Assembly (NCBI GenBank): GCA_013817135.1
Contig: JACDDF010000022.1
Location: forward strand, 1-12,204
Direction: 5' to 3'
Source of the DNA: Nitrospirales bacterium
GTDB taxonomy: Bacteria; Nitrospirota; Nitrospiria; Nitrospirales; UBA8639
DNA length: 12,204 nt
Shown: one piece after another, positions 1 through 7,901 of the stretch
Position numbering within the stretch: the stretch's first letter is position 1
How the letters are laid out: every line of letters begins with the position of its first letter
Notes under the pieces: model-generated
What the model was told of the DNA's origin: nothing
Seen by the model: only the letters and a program-made list of their open reading frames with translations
Databases searched by the model: none
Made by a program: the position numbers and the translations under genes

Positions 1-657
1 CCATTGGGAAGGAGGGTGTTTTGGGTGTAGGCAGCAACCTGGAAGGCTAGAGGATTAAGTAGCGATTCACACGGCAACGTTGGAGAGGGAGAGGCAAACA
101 GGAAAAGGGGGGTGACCCCAAAGACCGCAAAGATAGGTGGACCAGCTCTGAAGCCTCCCATAGGACACCTCCTTTTCGGGAATCTTCACGACATCTTTTG
201 ACCCACTTCTTCTTATCGATCACATCTGTGCAGTAGTTAGGGGAACAAACAAGAACATGAAGTTGACGATTGGGAAGTTGTTTAAAAGACGAACGGATTG
301 AATAATCGGAGGAGATGGGCCTGCCCCGTCATTTCGAGGTGGCGACACAAGAAGCTCAGTTGGTTATGCGGTCTTGGTCGATTGTGCACCTATCATCGCC
401 AAAAGGATTTCGTGAGGCCTTTCCGATCATAGGTCAGGTTGACCCGTGCATGACTGTTGGAAAACCCTCCCCAATAAGGTAAGGCGCGGTTTTCACCCAG
501 CCCTCTGGCAGACAATTCACAGCACTCAAAGGAAACACCGACCCATGATTTTATTGGCAGTATTGGCGAACCAGGGAAAGTCCGCACACTGGATAGAAAA
601 TACGGTTGCGTGAGGTGAAGGTCCGGTTCACCACGCCCGGGCAAGAGAGGTCTGAGG
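1..657. other. Long stretch without a supportable gene
   Basis: I find no convincing coding sequence here on either strand. The only open frame of note (minus, 644-393) begins with TTG, has no ribosome binding site and shows no motif. No tRNA or rRNA is visible. Small structures are present: a GGGG-TGA-CCCC hairpin near 107-119, and a longer bulged hairpin at 608-636 listed separately. A run at about 85-145 contains GGCAAAC and CCGCAAAG words that recall c-di-GMP riboswitches, but I could not build the required helices. The stretch may be decayed intergenic DNA or may hold an unrecognised RNA. Confidence 0.5.
608..636 (-). terminator. Bulged hairpin downstream of the small-protein operon, possible terminator
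   Basis: GCGT (608-611) pairs with ACGC (633-636) and GGTGAA (614-619) with TTCACC (627-632). That gives a 10-bp stem with a 2-nt GA bulge and a 7-nt loop. On the minus strand it begins 22 nt after the stop codon of the gene ending at 658. The T-rich stretch that follows (AACCGTATTTTC) is not directly adjacent to the stem, so an intrinsic terminator is plausible but not proven. Confidence 0.3.
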
Positions 658-873
658 CTATTCCGAACTGCCCAGCATATCGTCGATGAGTGGCCGATTC
701 AAATCTTCGCACCCTGGACAAATAAGATCAAAAAAGGCTTCATGGTCTGCCACATAATTTTTTTCATCCACCAAGTTTTCTTCATGAATGCTATCGAAAC
801 ATGCAGCACATAACATCATATGGCCGCGCATGACCGATACCGTTTTTCTCCCGTAGCTACGTGGTAACTCCAT
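658..873 (-). CDS. Small two-CxxC zinc-ribbon-like protein
   Basis: This is a 71-residue hypothetical protein. Its cysteines form two CxxC pairs, C22/C25 (CAAC) and C52/C55 (CPGC), 26 residues apart. This spacing suits a four-cysteine zinc-binding fold such as a zinc ribbon or knuckle. The rest is acidic, and there is no signal peptide or membrane segment, so it should be cytoplasmic. The start is well supported: AGGGAGG (885-879 on the minus strand) lies 5 nt before the ATG. It sits 43 nt downstream of a second small cysteine-containing gene on the same strand, so the two are probably co-transcribed. I do not recognise the family. Metal binding is inferred from the cysteine pattern, and the role is unknown; a protein- or nucleic-acid-binding accessory factor is one possibility. 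Confidence 0.7.
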   Translation of the reverse strand: MELPRSYGRKTVSVMRGHMMLCAACFDSIHEENLVDEKNYVADHEAFFDLICPGCEDLNRPLIDDMLGSSE

Positions 874-916
874 CTGGTCCTCCCTACAATGAGATGGGGG
901 TGGCCTCTACTAACAA

Positions 917-1111
917 TTAGGACCAGCCCCGTTGTTGCGCCAACATAAAATCTTCCTGTTCCAGATCAATGCCACACGCGGGGCATTCATAGGGCTGATC
1001 GTCAGGAGGAATGCCTACCGGCGTGTCCTGGACCTGTCCCTGGCAGACATGATAGAAATTCCCTCGGGCATTTTCGTCATCTAAAATATCAGACTCATAC
1101 TTTAGGATCAT
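917..1111 (-). CDS. Small CxxC protein, first gene of a two-gene operon
   Basis: This is a 64-residue hypothetical protein starting at ATG 1111-1109. The frame is open further upstream to 1177. I chose the internal ATG because AAGGAG (1123-1118, minus strand) lies 6 nt before it, while the upstream codon has no such site and would run into the divergent gene. The protein has an acidic N-terminus, then HVC (H21, C23), a Pro/Asp-rich linker and CPAC (C43, C46). H21 or C23 could join the CxxC to make a single zinc site. The CPAC part resembles half of a rubredoxin-like or zinc-ribbon knuckle. There is no export signal. Function unknown; the pairing with the neighbouring two-CxxC gene suggests a shared role. 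Confidence 0.65.
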   Translation of the reverse strand: MILKYESDILDDENARGNFYHVCQGQVQDTPVGIPPDDQPYECPACGIDLEQEDFMLAQQRGWS

Positions 1112-1117
1112 CTTACT

Positions 1118-1123
1118 CTCCTT
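1118..1123 (-). promoter_or_regulatory. Shine-Dalgarno site that fixes the start at 1111
   Basis: AAGGAG on the minus strand, 6 nt upstream of ATG 1111-1109. It is the strongest ribosome binding site nearby, and it argues against the longer 86-residue reading of this frame. Confidence 0.65.
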
Positions 1124-1135
1124 CACGTTACCTTT

Positions 1136-2395
1136 ATGGCTTCTCAAGTTATAACAAGCCATCGATTTCCCGGGCAATCCCTATTCCGCTCAATCCTTTT
1201 CCGAAATACGCCATTCCATCTTCCTGGACCCCTTCATAGGCACCTAGGCCCCCTGATGATGGGAATCATCATATGGATGGCGGTAGGGCTTTGGTCAACG
1301 TCGGGCTGGAGCCTTTCTGGAAAACCTGCTCCTGTCAATGGCCCCATTGGATTGCAACTCGTGGTGGAACACGACTTTTCCAAGCCGGTCTTTCTCACCG
1401 GCAGTCCGGATCAGACCAAACGCTTGTTCGTGGTGGAACAAGATGGCCGCATTGTCATCCTGAACCCAGGCCAAGGGAATCCGTCTCTTTTCCTGGATAT
1501 AGCTGAAAAACTGTCCACAGGAGGGGAACGTGGACTCCTGGGTCTGGCATTCCACCCTCAGTACTCGACAAATGGCCGGTTCTTTGTCAACTACACAAGG
1601 ACACGGGACGGCGCCACGGTGATTGCTGAATATCATGTGTCATCCGACCCCGATCGAGCGGACCCTCAGGAAACCATCAGACTCGTCATTCCACAACCCT
1701 ACAGCAACCATAACGGTGGCATGATTGCTTTTGGCCACGACGCATTGTTGTACATTGGGATGGGAGACGGCGGAGCAGGTGGCGATCCAGAGAATCGAGC
1801 GCAAGACCGGAAGTCATTGCTAGGGAAATTCCTTCGGATAGATGTGGATGGACCGCCTCCCTACCGCATCCCTGCAGACAATCCATTTGTCGGGCAACAA
1901 GGCCAACCTGAAATTTTTGCCCTTGGCCTTCGAAACCCCTGGCGTTTTTCCTTTGACCGCCAGACAGGGGAATTATGGGCCGGGGATGTGGGACAGAACC
2001 TTTGGGAAGAAATAGATGTGATTGCAAAAGGGAAAGACTATGGATGGCGACTCTTAGAGGGGACCCATTGCTTCAATCCCGTCAATAACTGCGAGTTGGC
2101 TCAGCATGTAGTCCCGCCGGTCACAGAATACCGGCACGAACAAGGACGATGCTCGGTGACCGGGGGCTATGTCTATCGTGGGAAACGGATGCCTTCGCTA
2201 GAAGGGGTCTATGTGTTCGGGGATTATTGTACCGGTGAAATCTGGGGCTATCGCAACGGGCAGACCACACAACTGCTGGATACGGATTTACAAATTGCGT
2301 CCTTTGGAGAAGATCGTGGGGGAGAAATCTATGTGATCGGTCATCAAGGCAAGATTTTTCAGATTGTACCCAACAGCCCGTCAGCAGTGCCTTAG
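1136..2395 (+). CDS. PQQ-dependent aldose sugar dehydrogenase (GSDH family), exported
   Basis: A soluble quinoprotein that oxidises aldoses to lactones using PQQ and Ca2+ in the periplasm. It is a six-bladed beta-propeller of the glucose/sorbosone dehydrogenase family (YliI-like). Visible family motifs, numbered from the first ATG, are: GLLGLAFHP with the presumed catalytic His140, SNHNGG (191-195), GMGDGG (208-213), GLRNPWR with the conserved Arg266, and the typical C-terminal GGYVYRG...LEGVYVFGDYCTGEIWG. Cys312, 319, 339 and 365 probably form disulfides. The start is uncertain. The longest frame begins at 1136, but its first 40 residues look non-homologous and no start has a clear Shine-Dalgarno. 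ATG 1256 or 1259, directly before a hydrophobic signal segment (GIIIWMAVGLW), would leave a normal divergent intergenic region. It converges on mreB with 7 bp between stops. The exact substrate cannot be told. Confidence 0.9.
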   Translation: MASQVITSHRFPGQSLFRSILFRNTPFHLPGPLHRHLGPLMMGIIIWMAVGLWSTSGWSLSGKPAPVNGPIGLQLVVEHDFSKPVFLTGSPDQTKRLFVVEQDGRIVILNPGQGNPSLFLDIAEKLSTGGERGLLGLAFHPQYSTNGRFFVNYTRTRDGATVIAEYHVSSDPDRADPQETIRLVIPQPYSNHNGGMIAFGHDALLYIGMGDGGAGGDPENRAQDRKSLLGKFLRIDVDGPPPYRIPADNPFVGQQGQPEIFALGLRNPWRFSFDRQTGELWAGDVGQNLWEEIDVIAKGKDYGWRLLEGTHCFNPVNNCELAQHVVPPVTEYRHEQGRCSVTGGYVYRGKRMPSLEGVYVFGDYCTGEIWGYRNGQTTQLLDTDLQIASFGEDRGGEIYVIGHQGKIFQIVPNSPSAVP

Positions 2396-2402
2396 CCCAC
2401 CA

Positions 2403-3431
2403 TTAAAACTTTTGAATCTTTCGAAATAAATCGACTTCATCAAGGGCTTTTCCAACGCCATACACCACGGAGGTCAGAGGATCCTCCACCGTAATGATGG
2501 GCAGATTGGTTTCTTCCTGAAACCGTGTGGCGATGCCCGGTAATAACGAACCCCCGCCTGTAATCACCACTCCCTTATCGATAATATCTCCGGCCAACTC
2601 CGGTGGCGTATTCTCTAACGCGTTTCGTAAGGCATTCACGATGGCATGTATGGGATCTTCCAACGCTTCTCGAATCTCAGAATCATTCACCACCACCGTC
2701 CGGGGAATACCAGAAATCATATCCCTCCCTTTGACCATCATCGTTTTGGCTTGTTCTAACGGATAGGCCGATCCGACCTCGATTTTCACCTTCTCCGCCA
2801 TGTGATCACCGATCAGTAAATTATACCGGCGCTTGATATAGCTCATGATGGCATCATCCATGGAATCACCCGCCACCTTAACCGACTCGCTGCAGACAAT
2901 GCCCCCAAGGGAAATGACGGCAATATCGGTCGTGCCTCCTCCAATGTCGATCACCATGTTCCCCGAAGGTTCCGTGATCGGTAACCCGGCACCGATAGCT
3001 GCCGCAACCGGTTCTTCAATGAGAAAGACTTCCCGGGCGCCGGCTTGAGTGGCCGATTCACGAACAGCGCGTTGCTCAACTTCGGTGATACGGGAAGGCA
3101 CACCAATAATACAGCGGGGCCGCACGAACGCGCGCCGGTTATGCGCTTTGGTAATAAAATAATGCAACATGCGCTCGGTCATGGCGAAATCGGCAATGAC
3201 GCCTTCTTTGATCGGCCGGATCGCCACAATATTTCCTGGCGTCCGTCCCACCATGCGTTTGGCTTCGACGCCTACGGCCAACACCGTATTCGATTGTTTT
3301 TCTATAGCCACCACCGAGGGTTCACTCAGCACGATGCCTTTTCCACGAACATACACCAGTGTCGTCGCCGTTCCTAAATCGATGGCTAAATCGCTCGAAA
3401 ACCACCCTAGAATATCACTCAACCCTGGCAT
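2403..3431 (-). CDS. mreB: Rod shape-determining protein MreB
   Basis: A bacterial actin that polymerises on the inner face of the cytoplasmic membrane and directs lateral peptidoglycan synthesis. It is 342 residues, full length for the family. All actin-fold ATPase signatures are intact: phosphate-1 loop [11 protein letters not shown] (18-28), the catalytic-region [13 protein letters not shown] (138-150), phosphate-2 loop [12 protein letters not shown] (162-173) and adenosine motif [11 protein letters not shown] (290-300). The N-terminal [14 protein letters not shown] is an amphipathic, membrane-binding type of start. The ATG at 3431 is preceded by a G-rich tract (GGGGGG) 3 nt upstream. The usual mreC and mreD partners do not follow; the next gene downstream is the convergent sugar dehydrogenase. 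The divergent neighbour is a cell-wall M23 peptidase, which fits an envelope-building locus. The family identification is very secure; MreB rather than the Mbl paralogue is the default name. Confidence 0.97.
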   Translation of the reverse strand: MPGLSDILGWFSSDLAIDLGTATTLVYVRGKGIVLSEPSVVAIEKQSNTVLAVGVEAKRMVGRTPGNIVAIRPIKEGVIADFAMTERMLHYFITKAHNRRAFVRPRCIIGVPSRITEVEQRAVRESATQAGAREVFLIEEPVAAAIGAGLPITEPSGNMVIDIGGGTTDIAVISLGGIVCSESVKVAGDSMDDAIMSYIKRRYNLLIGDHMAEKVKIEVGSAYPLEQAKTMMVKGRDMISGIPRTVVVNDSEIREALEDPIHAIVNALRNALENTPPELAGDIIDKGVVITGGGSLLPGIATRFQEETNLPIITVEDPLTSVVYGVGKALDEVDLFRKIQKF

Positions 3432-3571
3432 GAGCCCCCCATGTGGAAAGACGGTTGATTCAGAAAATGCCGATCAGGCTGAAGCCCGTTCGGCACTACC
3501 GACATATATCGGAACACCATTTGTCAAAATAAAGAAATATCGAGAAAATGCTCAGGAATGTGTTTGGAACC

Positions 3572-3590
3572 AAGAAGCCCCCGGCTTCTT
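3572..3590. other. Perfect 8-bp inverted repeat
   Basis: AAGAAGCC (3572-3579) and GGCTTCTT (3583-3590) are exact reverse complements around a CCC centre. No T-tract follows on either strand, so it is not a normal intrinsic terminator. It could be a dyad binding site or part of a structured leader in the mreB/M23 divergent region. Confidence 0.4.
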
Positions 3591-3691
3591 CCATGAAACC
3601 AAGCTCCTGATCAACCATTCAGGGAGCGGGAATTCCCACATCTCCATCTGGAGGGAATACATTGCCCCAGAGGAGGGATGTGAGACATGAG

Positions 3692-3720
3692 GCCTGGCTG
3701 TGGCCCGGCACAGGCTAGGC
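3692..3720 (+). other. Stable hairpin upstream of the M23 peptidase gene
   Basis: GCCTGGCTGTG (3692-3702) pairs with CACAGGCTAGGC (3709-3720) with one G-T pair and one bulged G, around the loop GCCCGG. It is GC-rich and ends about 180 nt before the GTG start at 3902, upstream of the candidate promoter at 3816-3843. No T-run follows. It may belong to an RNA or a regulator site; the role is unknown. Confidence 0.35.
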
Positions 3721-3815
3721 GATCATCCTGTCCATGTCAAGAGTACAGAGGAGCCATTTCTAAGGTCGTGATTCATATTCGCCCGTGTCACGGTCCCTTC
3801 AGACGCGCCATACAC

Positions 3816-3843
3816 TTGCTCTGAAGACAGGGTATGGTATAAG
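3816..3843 (+). promoter_or_regulatory. Candidate sigma70 promoter for the M23 peptidase gene
   Basis: TTGCTC (3816-3821) and TATAAG (3838-3843) are separated by 16 bp, upstream of GTG 3902. A small inverted repeat, CCATAC (3808-3813) and GTATGG (3832-3837), brackets the -35 box and spacer and could be an operator. The call rests on consensus-like hexamers only. Confidence 0.35.
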
Positions 3844-3901
3844 AAGAGGAACATTTTTTGTCCTGCTCGCATAATCCTCTGGAGGAAGAGTTACCTCAAT
3901 C

Positions 3902-5335
3902 GTGTCCAAAAAAGTCTTTCTGATTATCATTGTCCTGGCTCTTATCGCCATTTACCTGGGATTAATTGGGAACGCACGATGGGGAGATTCCACCGCTCCT
4001 GAAATCTTTCTCGAGCAACCGTTCGAGCAGGTCGGCCCAACCACACCTCTGGTTCTTCGCATTCATGATCCTGAAACCGGCCTTCGCGACATCTCCGTTC
4101 GCATCATTCACAACTTGGACACCTTTATCCTCGCCGACCAATCCTTTCCTTCTGCCGGATGGCTTTCGGCGACCGGCGGACATGACCATGAATTCACGCT
4201 GGACGTCATTCCCTATGCCAACGGGGATCTGCCTAGACGACAAGGGCAGGCTCAACTCATTGTGACCGCACGGGATTATTCCTGGCGAAACTGGTTTGAA
4301 GGTAACGGACAACGGCTGGAGAAGGAATTTACCCCACAATTTACGCCACCCCGATTGGAACTCCTATCGTCCCCCACGACCATCGTGCAAGGTGGAGCAG
4401 GAATCGTGAGGTATCGAGTGATCCCGGAAGTGTCTATTCACGGGGTAAAAATTGGAAAGGCCTTCTTCCCGGGATATCCTGCACCTGACAAGGCCGGTAT
4501 GTTTGCCTTCATTGCCTTTCCTTATAATTTGCCGTCCACAACACCGATCCAAGTGGTTACAGACGACGGATTTGGCAACTCCGCCCTCATGGATGTGAAT
4601 TTTAAGGTCAAACCTCAATCCTGGCGTACCCGCTCCATCAATATTTCCGAATCCTTTATTCGTAAAACCGTCCCCTCCATCCTCGCCCAATCTCCCGAAT
4701 TACAAAGCCTGGGTGATTCGCTGAAGGATTTCCTTCTGGTCAACGACACCCTACGCAAGATGAATAACGCGACCATTGCCAAACTGGCCAAGAATAGCCG
4801 CCATGAATTTCTTTGGAAGGGGGCATTTCGCCAATTGTCGGGCTCACAGGTCGAAGCCTCCTTCGCCGACCACCGCAAATATACGTACAATGGACAGGTC
4901 GTCGATACCCAGGATCATTTAGGGTTTGATCTCGCCGTCACCCAGCACTATCCCGTCGAAGCCGCGAATAACGGAGTTGTGATATTTGCCGGATACCTGG
5001 GAATTTATGGGAACACAATTATTTTAGATCATGGATACGGATTGCTTTCTTTGTATGCCCATCTCTCTTCGATCGAAGGCAAACCCGGTGACGCTGTCAT
5101 CATGGGGCAACCCATTGGCAAATCAGGTACCACCGGTCTCGCAGCCGGAGACCACCTGCATTTTAGTTTGATTTTGCATGGCGAACAGGTGAATCCCACG
5201 GAATGGTGGGATCCGTTTTGGGTGAAAACTCGTATCAAGGATCAATTAGGATTGCCTTCCCTTGTTAAATCAACTGACGAAGAACCGGAACCGCCTACAC
5301 AACACCTTGGCCCCGAGCGCCCACCAGTCCAATAA
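3902..5335 (+). CDS. Membrane-anchored M23 (LytM-type) metallopeptidase
   Basis: A 477-residue zinc peptidase expected to cleave peptidoglycan cross-links or stem peptides in the periplasm. Residues 5-22 are a single hydrophobic segment after MSKK, a signal anchor or uncleaved signal. Residues ~30-240 look like one or two beta-sandwich (Ig-like) domains. The M23 domain occupies ~330-435 with an intact active site: H339 and D343 (HLGFD), H387 (LYAHL) and H418/H420 (HLH), including the zinc ligands H339, D343 and H420, so the enzyme should be active rather than a pseudo-enzyme of the EnvC/NlpD kind. The tail is Pro/Glu-rich. Translation starts at GTG 3902; the only good Shine-Dalgarno, GGAGGA (3881-3886), lies 15 nt upstream, longer than usual, which may lower expression. 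It is divergent from mreB, consistent with wall growth. Confidence 0.93.
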   Translation: MSKKVFLIIIVLALIAIYLGLIGNARWGDSTAPEIFLEQPFEQVGPTTPLVLRIHDPETGLRDISVRIIHNLDTFILADQSFPSAGWLSATGGHDHEFTLDVIPYANGDLPRRQGQAQLIVTARDYSWRNWFEGNGQRLEKEFTPQFTPPRLELLSSPTTIVQGGAGIVRYRVIPEVSIHGVKIGKAFFPGYPAPDKAGMFAFIAFPYNLPSTTPIQVVTDDGFGNSALMDVNFKVKPQSWRTRSINISESFIRKTVPSILAQSPELQSLGDSLKDFLLVNDTLRKMNNATIAKLAKNSRHEFLWKGAFRQLSGSQVEASFADHRKYTYNGQVVDTQDHLGFDLAVTQHYPVEAANNGVVIFAGYLGIYGNTIILDHGYGLLSLYAHLSSIEGKPGDAVIMGQPIGKSGTTGLAAGDHLHFSLILHGEQVNPTEWWDPFWVKTRIKDQLGLPSLVKSTDEEPEPPTQHLGPERPPVQ

Positions 5336-5418
5336 TGTGATTATACAGCTTCACCCTCCGAGATCCTGATTCCCACATGAATTTCATGACCCTCTGAGTT
5401 ATCAAAGGATTCGAACGT

Positions 5419-7833
5419 ATGGCCAAACGAACCCGGTCTGGCACAGATTCTTCCAACAAAAACCCTTCGGTGGTCATCCCGGTTCCGTTGGATGAGACCA
5501 CGCGACAACGCTATCTCAATTATGCGCTCTCGGTCATTACCTCTCGGGCCCTTCCGGATATCCGGGATGGGTTGAAACCGGTGCAGCGACGCATTTTATT
5601 TTCCATGTTTCACAACCATCGCCTTGTGCCTGACCGGCCACCTATCAAGAGCGCCAAAGTTGTGGGGTCGGTCATCGGTGAATGGCATCCACATGGTGAC
5701 GCCGCGGTCTATGACGCGATGGCTCGAATGGCCCAACCCTGGTCATTGCGCAACACCCTGGTCGATGGCCATGGAAATTTTGGCAGCCAGGACGGCGACC
5801 GTCCCGCCGCCTATCGCTATACCGAAGCCCGTCTGACCCCCCTCGCACTCGAACTGCTGAACGAACTGAATAAGAACACAGTCGACTTCCAACCCAATTA
5901 CGATGGCAAAGCGGAAGAACCGCTGGTACTACCTGCCCGCTTTCCCAATCTGCTGGTGAATGGATCCACAGGGATTGCCGTGGGCATGGCCACCAATATT
6001 CCCCCCCATAATTTAGGAGAGGTGATCGAGGCCGCGATTGCCTTGATTGCAAACCGGGACGCCTCTATTGCCGATCTCATGAAATACCTCAAAGGCCCCG
6101 ACTTCCCGACCGGCGGGGAAATCCTGAACAACAAAACTGAAATCCGGGAAATGTATGAAACCGGACAAGGATCGATCCGCCTTCGTGGAGAATATGAAGT
6201 CAAAGCATTGGATCAGGGAAAATCGGCCATTCTCATTACATCCATTCCCTTTGCCGTCGATAAATCCACGATTGTGGAACGGATCGGCGAATTAATTATC
6301 ACCAAAAAGGTTCCGCAATTGGTGGATGTCCGGGATGAATCCACGACAGAAGTTCAAATTGCCCTTGAGACACAAAAAGATGCCGATCCCCATCTGGCGA
6401 TGGCGTATCTCTTTAAACATACGCCGCTGCAGAATAACTTTTCCGTCAATTTGACGTGCCTGGTTCCGGTACCCGGATCGACCGTGGCCCGTCCGGACTG
6501 CCTGAATCTCAAGCAGATGCTGGAACAGTTCATCGACTTTCGCTTTGTTACCGTCAAACGGCGATTCACCTACGATTTGCAAGTATTGGAACGGCGAATT
6601 CATATCCTGAATGGATTCAAACTGATCTTCGACTCACTGGATCAGGTACTCAAGATCATCCGGCAAAGTGAGGGCAAAGCCGATTCCGCCGAAAAACTCC
6701 AACAACGATTCGGACTGGAACCCATCCAAACCGAGGCGATTTTGGAAACCCCCATTTATAAATTATCCCGAACCGAAATCAAGAAGATGCTGGATGAGCT
6801 GGCAGACAAGCTGCGCCAAGCCAAGGACCTCAAAACACTTCTGGCATCCAATGCAAGATTATGGGATGTGGTGAAAAAAGAACTGGAGGAAGTCGCCACG
6901 GCTTTTGGGGACAAACGTCGAACGAAAATCGGACGGAAGCAAACAGAGGAAATTGAATTCGATCCGGATGCCTTCCGGGTCAAGGAAGATGCGGTGATTA
7001 CCGTTTCGACAGATGGATGGATCCGGCGGGTCGGACTCATTAAAGATCTGTCCAAAGCACGGGTTCGGGAAGGCGATCGAGTGATGACGATTTTAGGCGG
7101 AAGCACCCTTGAATCGGTGGTGTTCTTTTCTAATTATGGCAGCGCCTACTCTATTCGCATCGGCGATATCCCACCGGCCCGAAGTGGCTTTGGAGATCCG
7201 GTGCAAAAGCTTTTCAAATTCAAAGATGGCGAACGTATTATTGAGGGGTTGAGCTTCGATCCCCGAATGCGGACAACGGGACCGTCCTCCCTTACACCGT
7301 CAAAAGGTCGCGCCCTGCCACTCTTCGACAGCAAGCCAACTGGCCTGTACGGAGAAGCCATCGCCATGACCTCAAGCGGGATGGGGGTCCGATTTGAGCT
7401 CGACACCTTCCAGGAGCCTTCGACTCGTCTTGGCCGGAAATTTTGTAAACTCAAGGAAGGGGAAGAAGTCGTCGGGGTCAGCCAGGTGAACGCTCCTCTG
7501 AAAAAAACCGTCGTGGCCGTCGTCTCGGCTCAAGGGCGTGCCTTGCTCTGTCAGGCAGAGGAGGTCGCGCAATTGTCCGGACCCGGCCGTGGAGTCATCG
7601 TCCTGAAATTAGACCAGAATGATACGGTGGTAGGATTTAGCTTATTGTCCTCAAAAGAAGAGGAACTCGTGCTTGCCAAAGAAGACGGTGGACCCCTTAC
7701 CGTTTCCCTTCGCAAGTGCCAGGTGGTCGAACGTGGAGGAAAAGGGCACCCGTTGTTTAAGCGGGGGTGCCTGACCGGCATGGTTCCAGCTGAATTAACC
7801 GTTCCGATCTTCCAATCCGAAGTCGCCCCGTAG
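5419..7833 (+). CDS. parC: DNA topoisomerase IV / gyrase-type subunit A
   Basis: The DNA breakage-reunion subunit of a type IIA topoisomerase, 804 residues, acting as A2B2 with the subunit encoded next. The N-terminal motif RALPDIRDGLKPVQRRIL (43-60) is followed by the QRDR. The catalytic tyrosine is Tyr134 in AAYRYTEARL. The position equal to E. coli GyrA Ser83 is Ala95 (HPHGDAAVYD); Asp99 is kept. The tower and coiled-coil region follows to about residue 500, then a beta-pinwheel C-terminal domain. The first pinwheel blade has KARVREGDRV where gyrases carry the GyrA box, which favours topoisomerase IV. However, an RGGKG motif occurs near the end (772-776). An AAAGGA (5404-5409) stands 9 nt before the ATG. 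parC is given on these grounds; gyrA cannot be fully excluded. Confidence 0.9.
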   Translation: MAKRTRSGTDSSNKNPSVVIPVPLDETTRQRYLNYALSVITSRALPDIRDGLKPVQRRILFSMFHNHRLVPDRPPIKSAKVVGSVIGEWHPHGDAAVYDAMARMAQPWSLRNTLVDGHGNFGSQDGDRPAAYRYTEARLTPLALELLNELNKNTVDFQPNYDGKAEEPLVLPARFPNLLVNGSTGIAVGMATNIPPHNLGEVIEAAIALIANRDASIADLMKYLKGPDFPTGGEILNNKTEIREMYETGQGSIRLRGEYEVKALDQGKSAILITSIPFAVDKSTIVERIGELIITKKVPQLVDVRDESTTEVQIALETQKDADPHLAMAYLFKHTPLQNNFSVNLTCLVPVPGSTVARPDCLNLKQMLEQFIDFRFVTVKRRFTYDLQVLERRIHILNGFKLIFDSLDQVLKIIRQSEGKADSAEKLQQRFGLEPIQTEAILETPIYKLSRTEIKKMLDELADKLRQAKDLKTLLASNARLWDVVKKELEEVATAFGDKRRTKIGRKQTEEIEFDPDAFRVKEDAVITVSTDGWIRRVGLIKDLSKARVREGDRVMTILGGSTLESVVFFSNYGSAYSIRIGDIPPARSGFGDPVQKLFKFKDGERIIEGLSFDPRMRTTGPSSLTPSKGRALPLFDSKPTGLYGEAIAMTSSGMGVRFELDTFQEPSTRLGRKFCKLKEGEEVVGVSQVNAPLKKTVVAVVSAQGRALLCQAEEVAQLSGPGRGVIVLKLDQNDTVVGFSLLSSKEEELVLAKEDGGPLTVSLRKCQVVERGGKGHPLFKRGCLTGMVPAELTVPIFQSEVAP

Positions 7834-7889
7834 CTTCCTGCCGCACGATACAATGAACTTGTTGACCTTTTCCATTCTCATTGACTCGC

Positions 7890-7894
7890 GAGGA
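7890..7894 (+). promoter_or_regulatory. Shine-Dalgarno site that fixes the parE start
   Basis: GAGGA with 7 nt to ATG 7902, which opens MGKTYDASDIVVLEG, the expected GyrB/ParE N-terminus. The frame is open from TTG 7881, but that codon lies upstream of this site and adds non-homologous residues. Confidence 0.7.
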
Positions 7895-7901
7895 TCCATG
7901 C

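Larger units (their letters stand above)
3432..3901. other. 470-bp divergent intergenic region between mreB and the M23 peptidase
   Basis: It must hold the promoters of both neighbours, and no coding frame is convincing. A perfect TTGACA occurs on the minus strand (3527-3522) as a possible -35 for mreB, but the nearest -10-like TATATG is only 13 bp away, so I do not call that promoter. Further structures: an inverted repeat 3469-3494 (GCCGA...TCGGC enclosing GGC-TGAA-GCC) that would lie in the mreB leader, a near-palindrome at 3499-3512 (CCGACATATATCGG), and two hairpins listed separately. The density of pairing elements suggests a structured leader or protein sites. Confidence 0.5.

Noticed and set aside
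85..175. Possible c-di-GMP (GEMM-I) riboswitch because of GGCAAAC and CCGCAAAG words
   Set aside because: The required first stem with its GNRA loop and the second stem could not be drawn, and no gene lies just downstream on the plus strand.
393..644. 83-residue open frame on the minus strand
   Set aside because: It starts with TTG, has no ribosome binding site, shows no family motif, and its start lies beside the hairpin at 608-636.
590..660. Resemblance of GCGTGAGGTGAA to part of a group II intron
   Set aside because: Only a dozen bases match; there is no domain V hairpin and no reverse transcriptase nearby.
3169..3690. 173-residue plus-strand frame antisense to mreB
   Set aside because: Its first half is the complement of well-conserved mreB codons and the rest has no family features or ribosome site.
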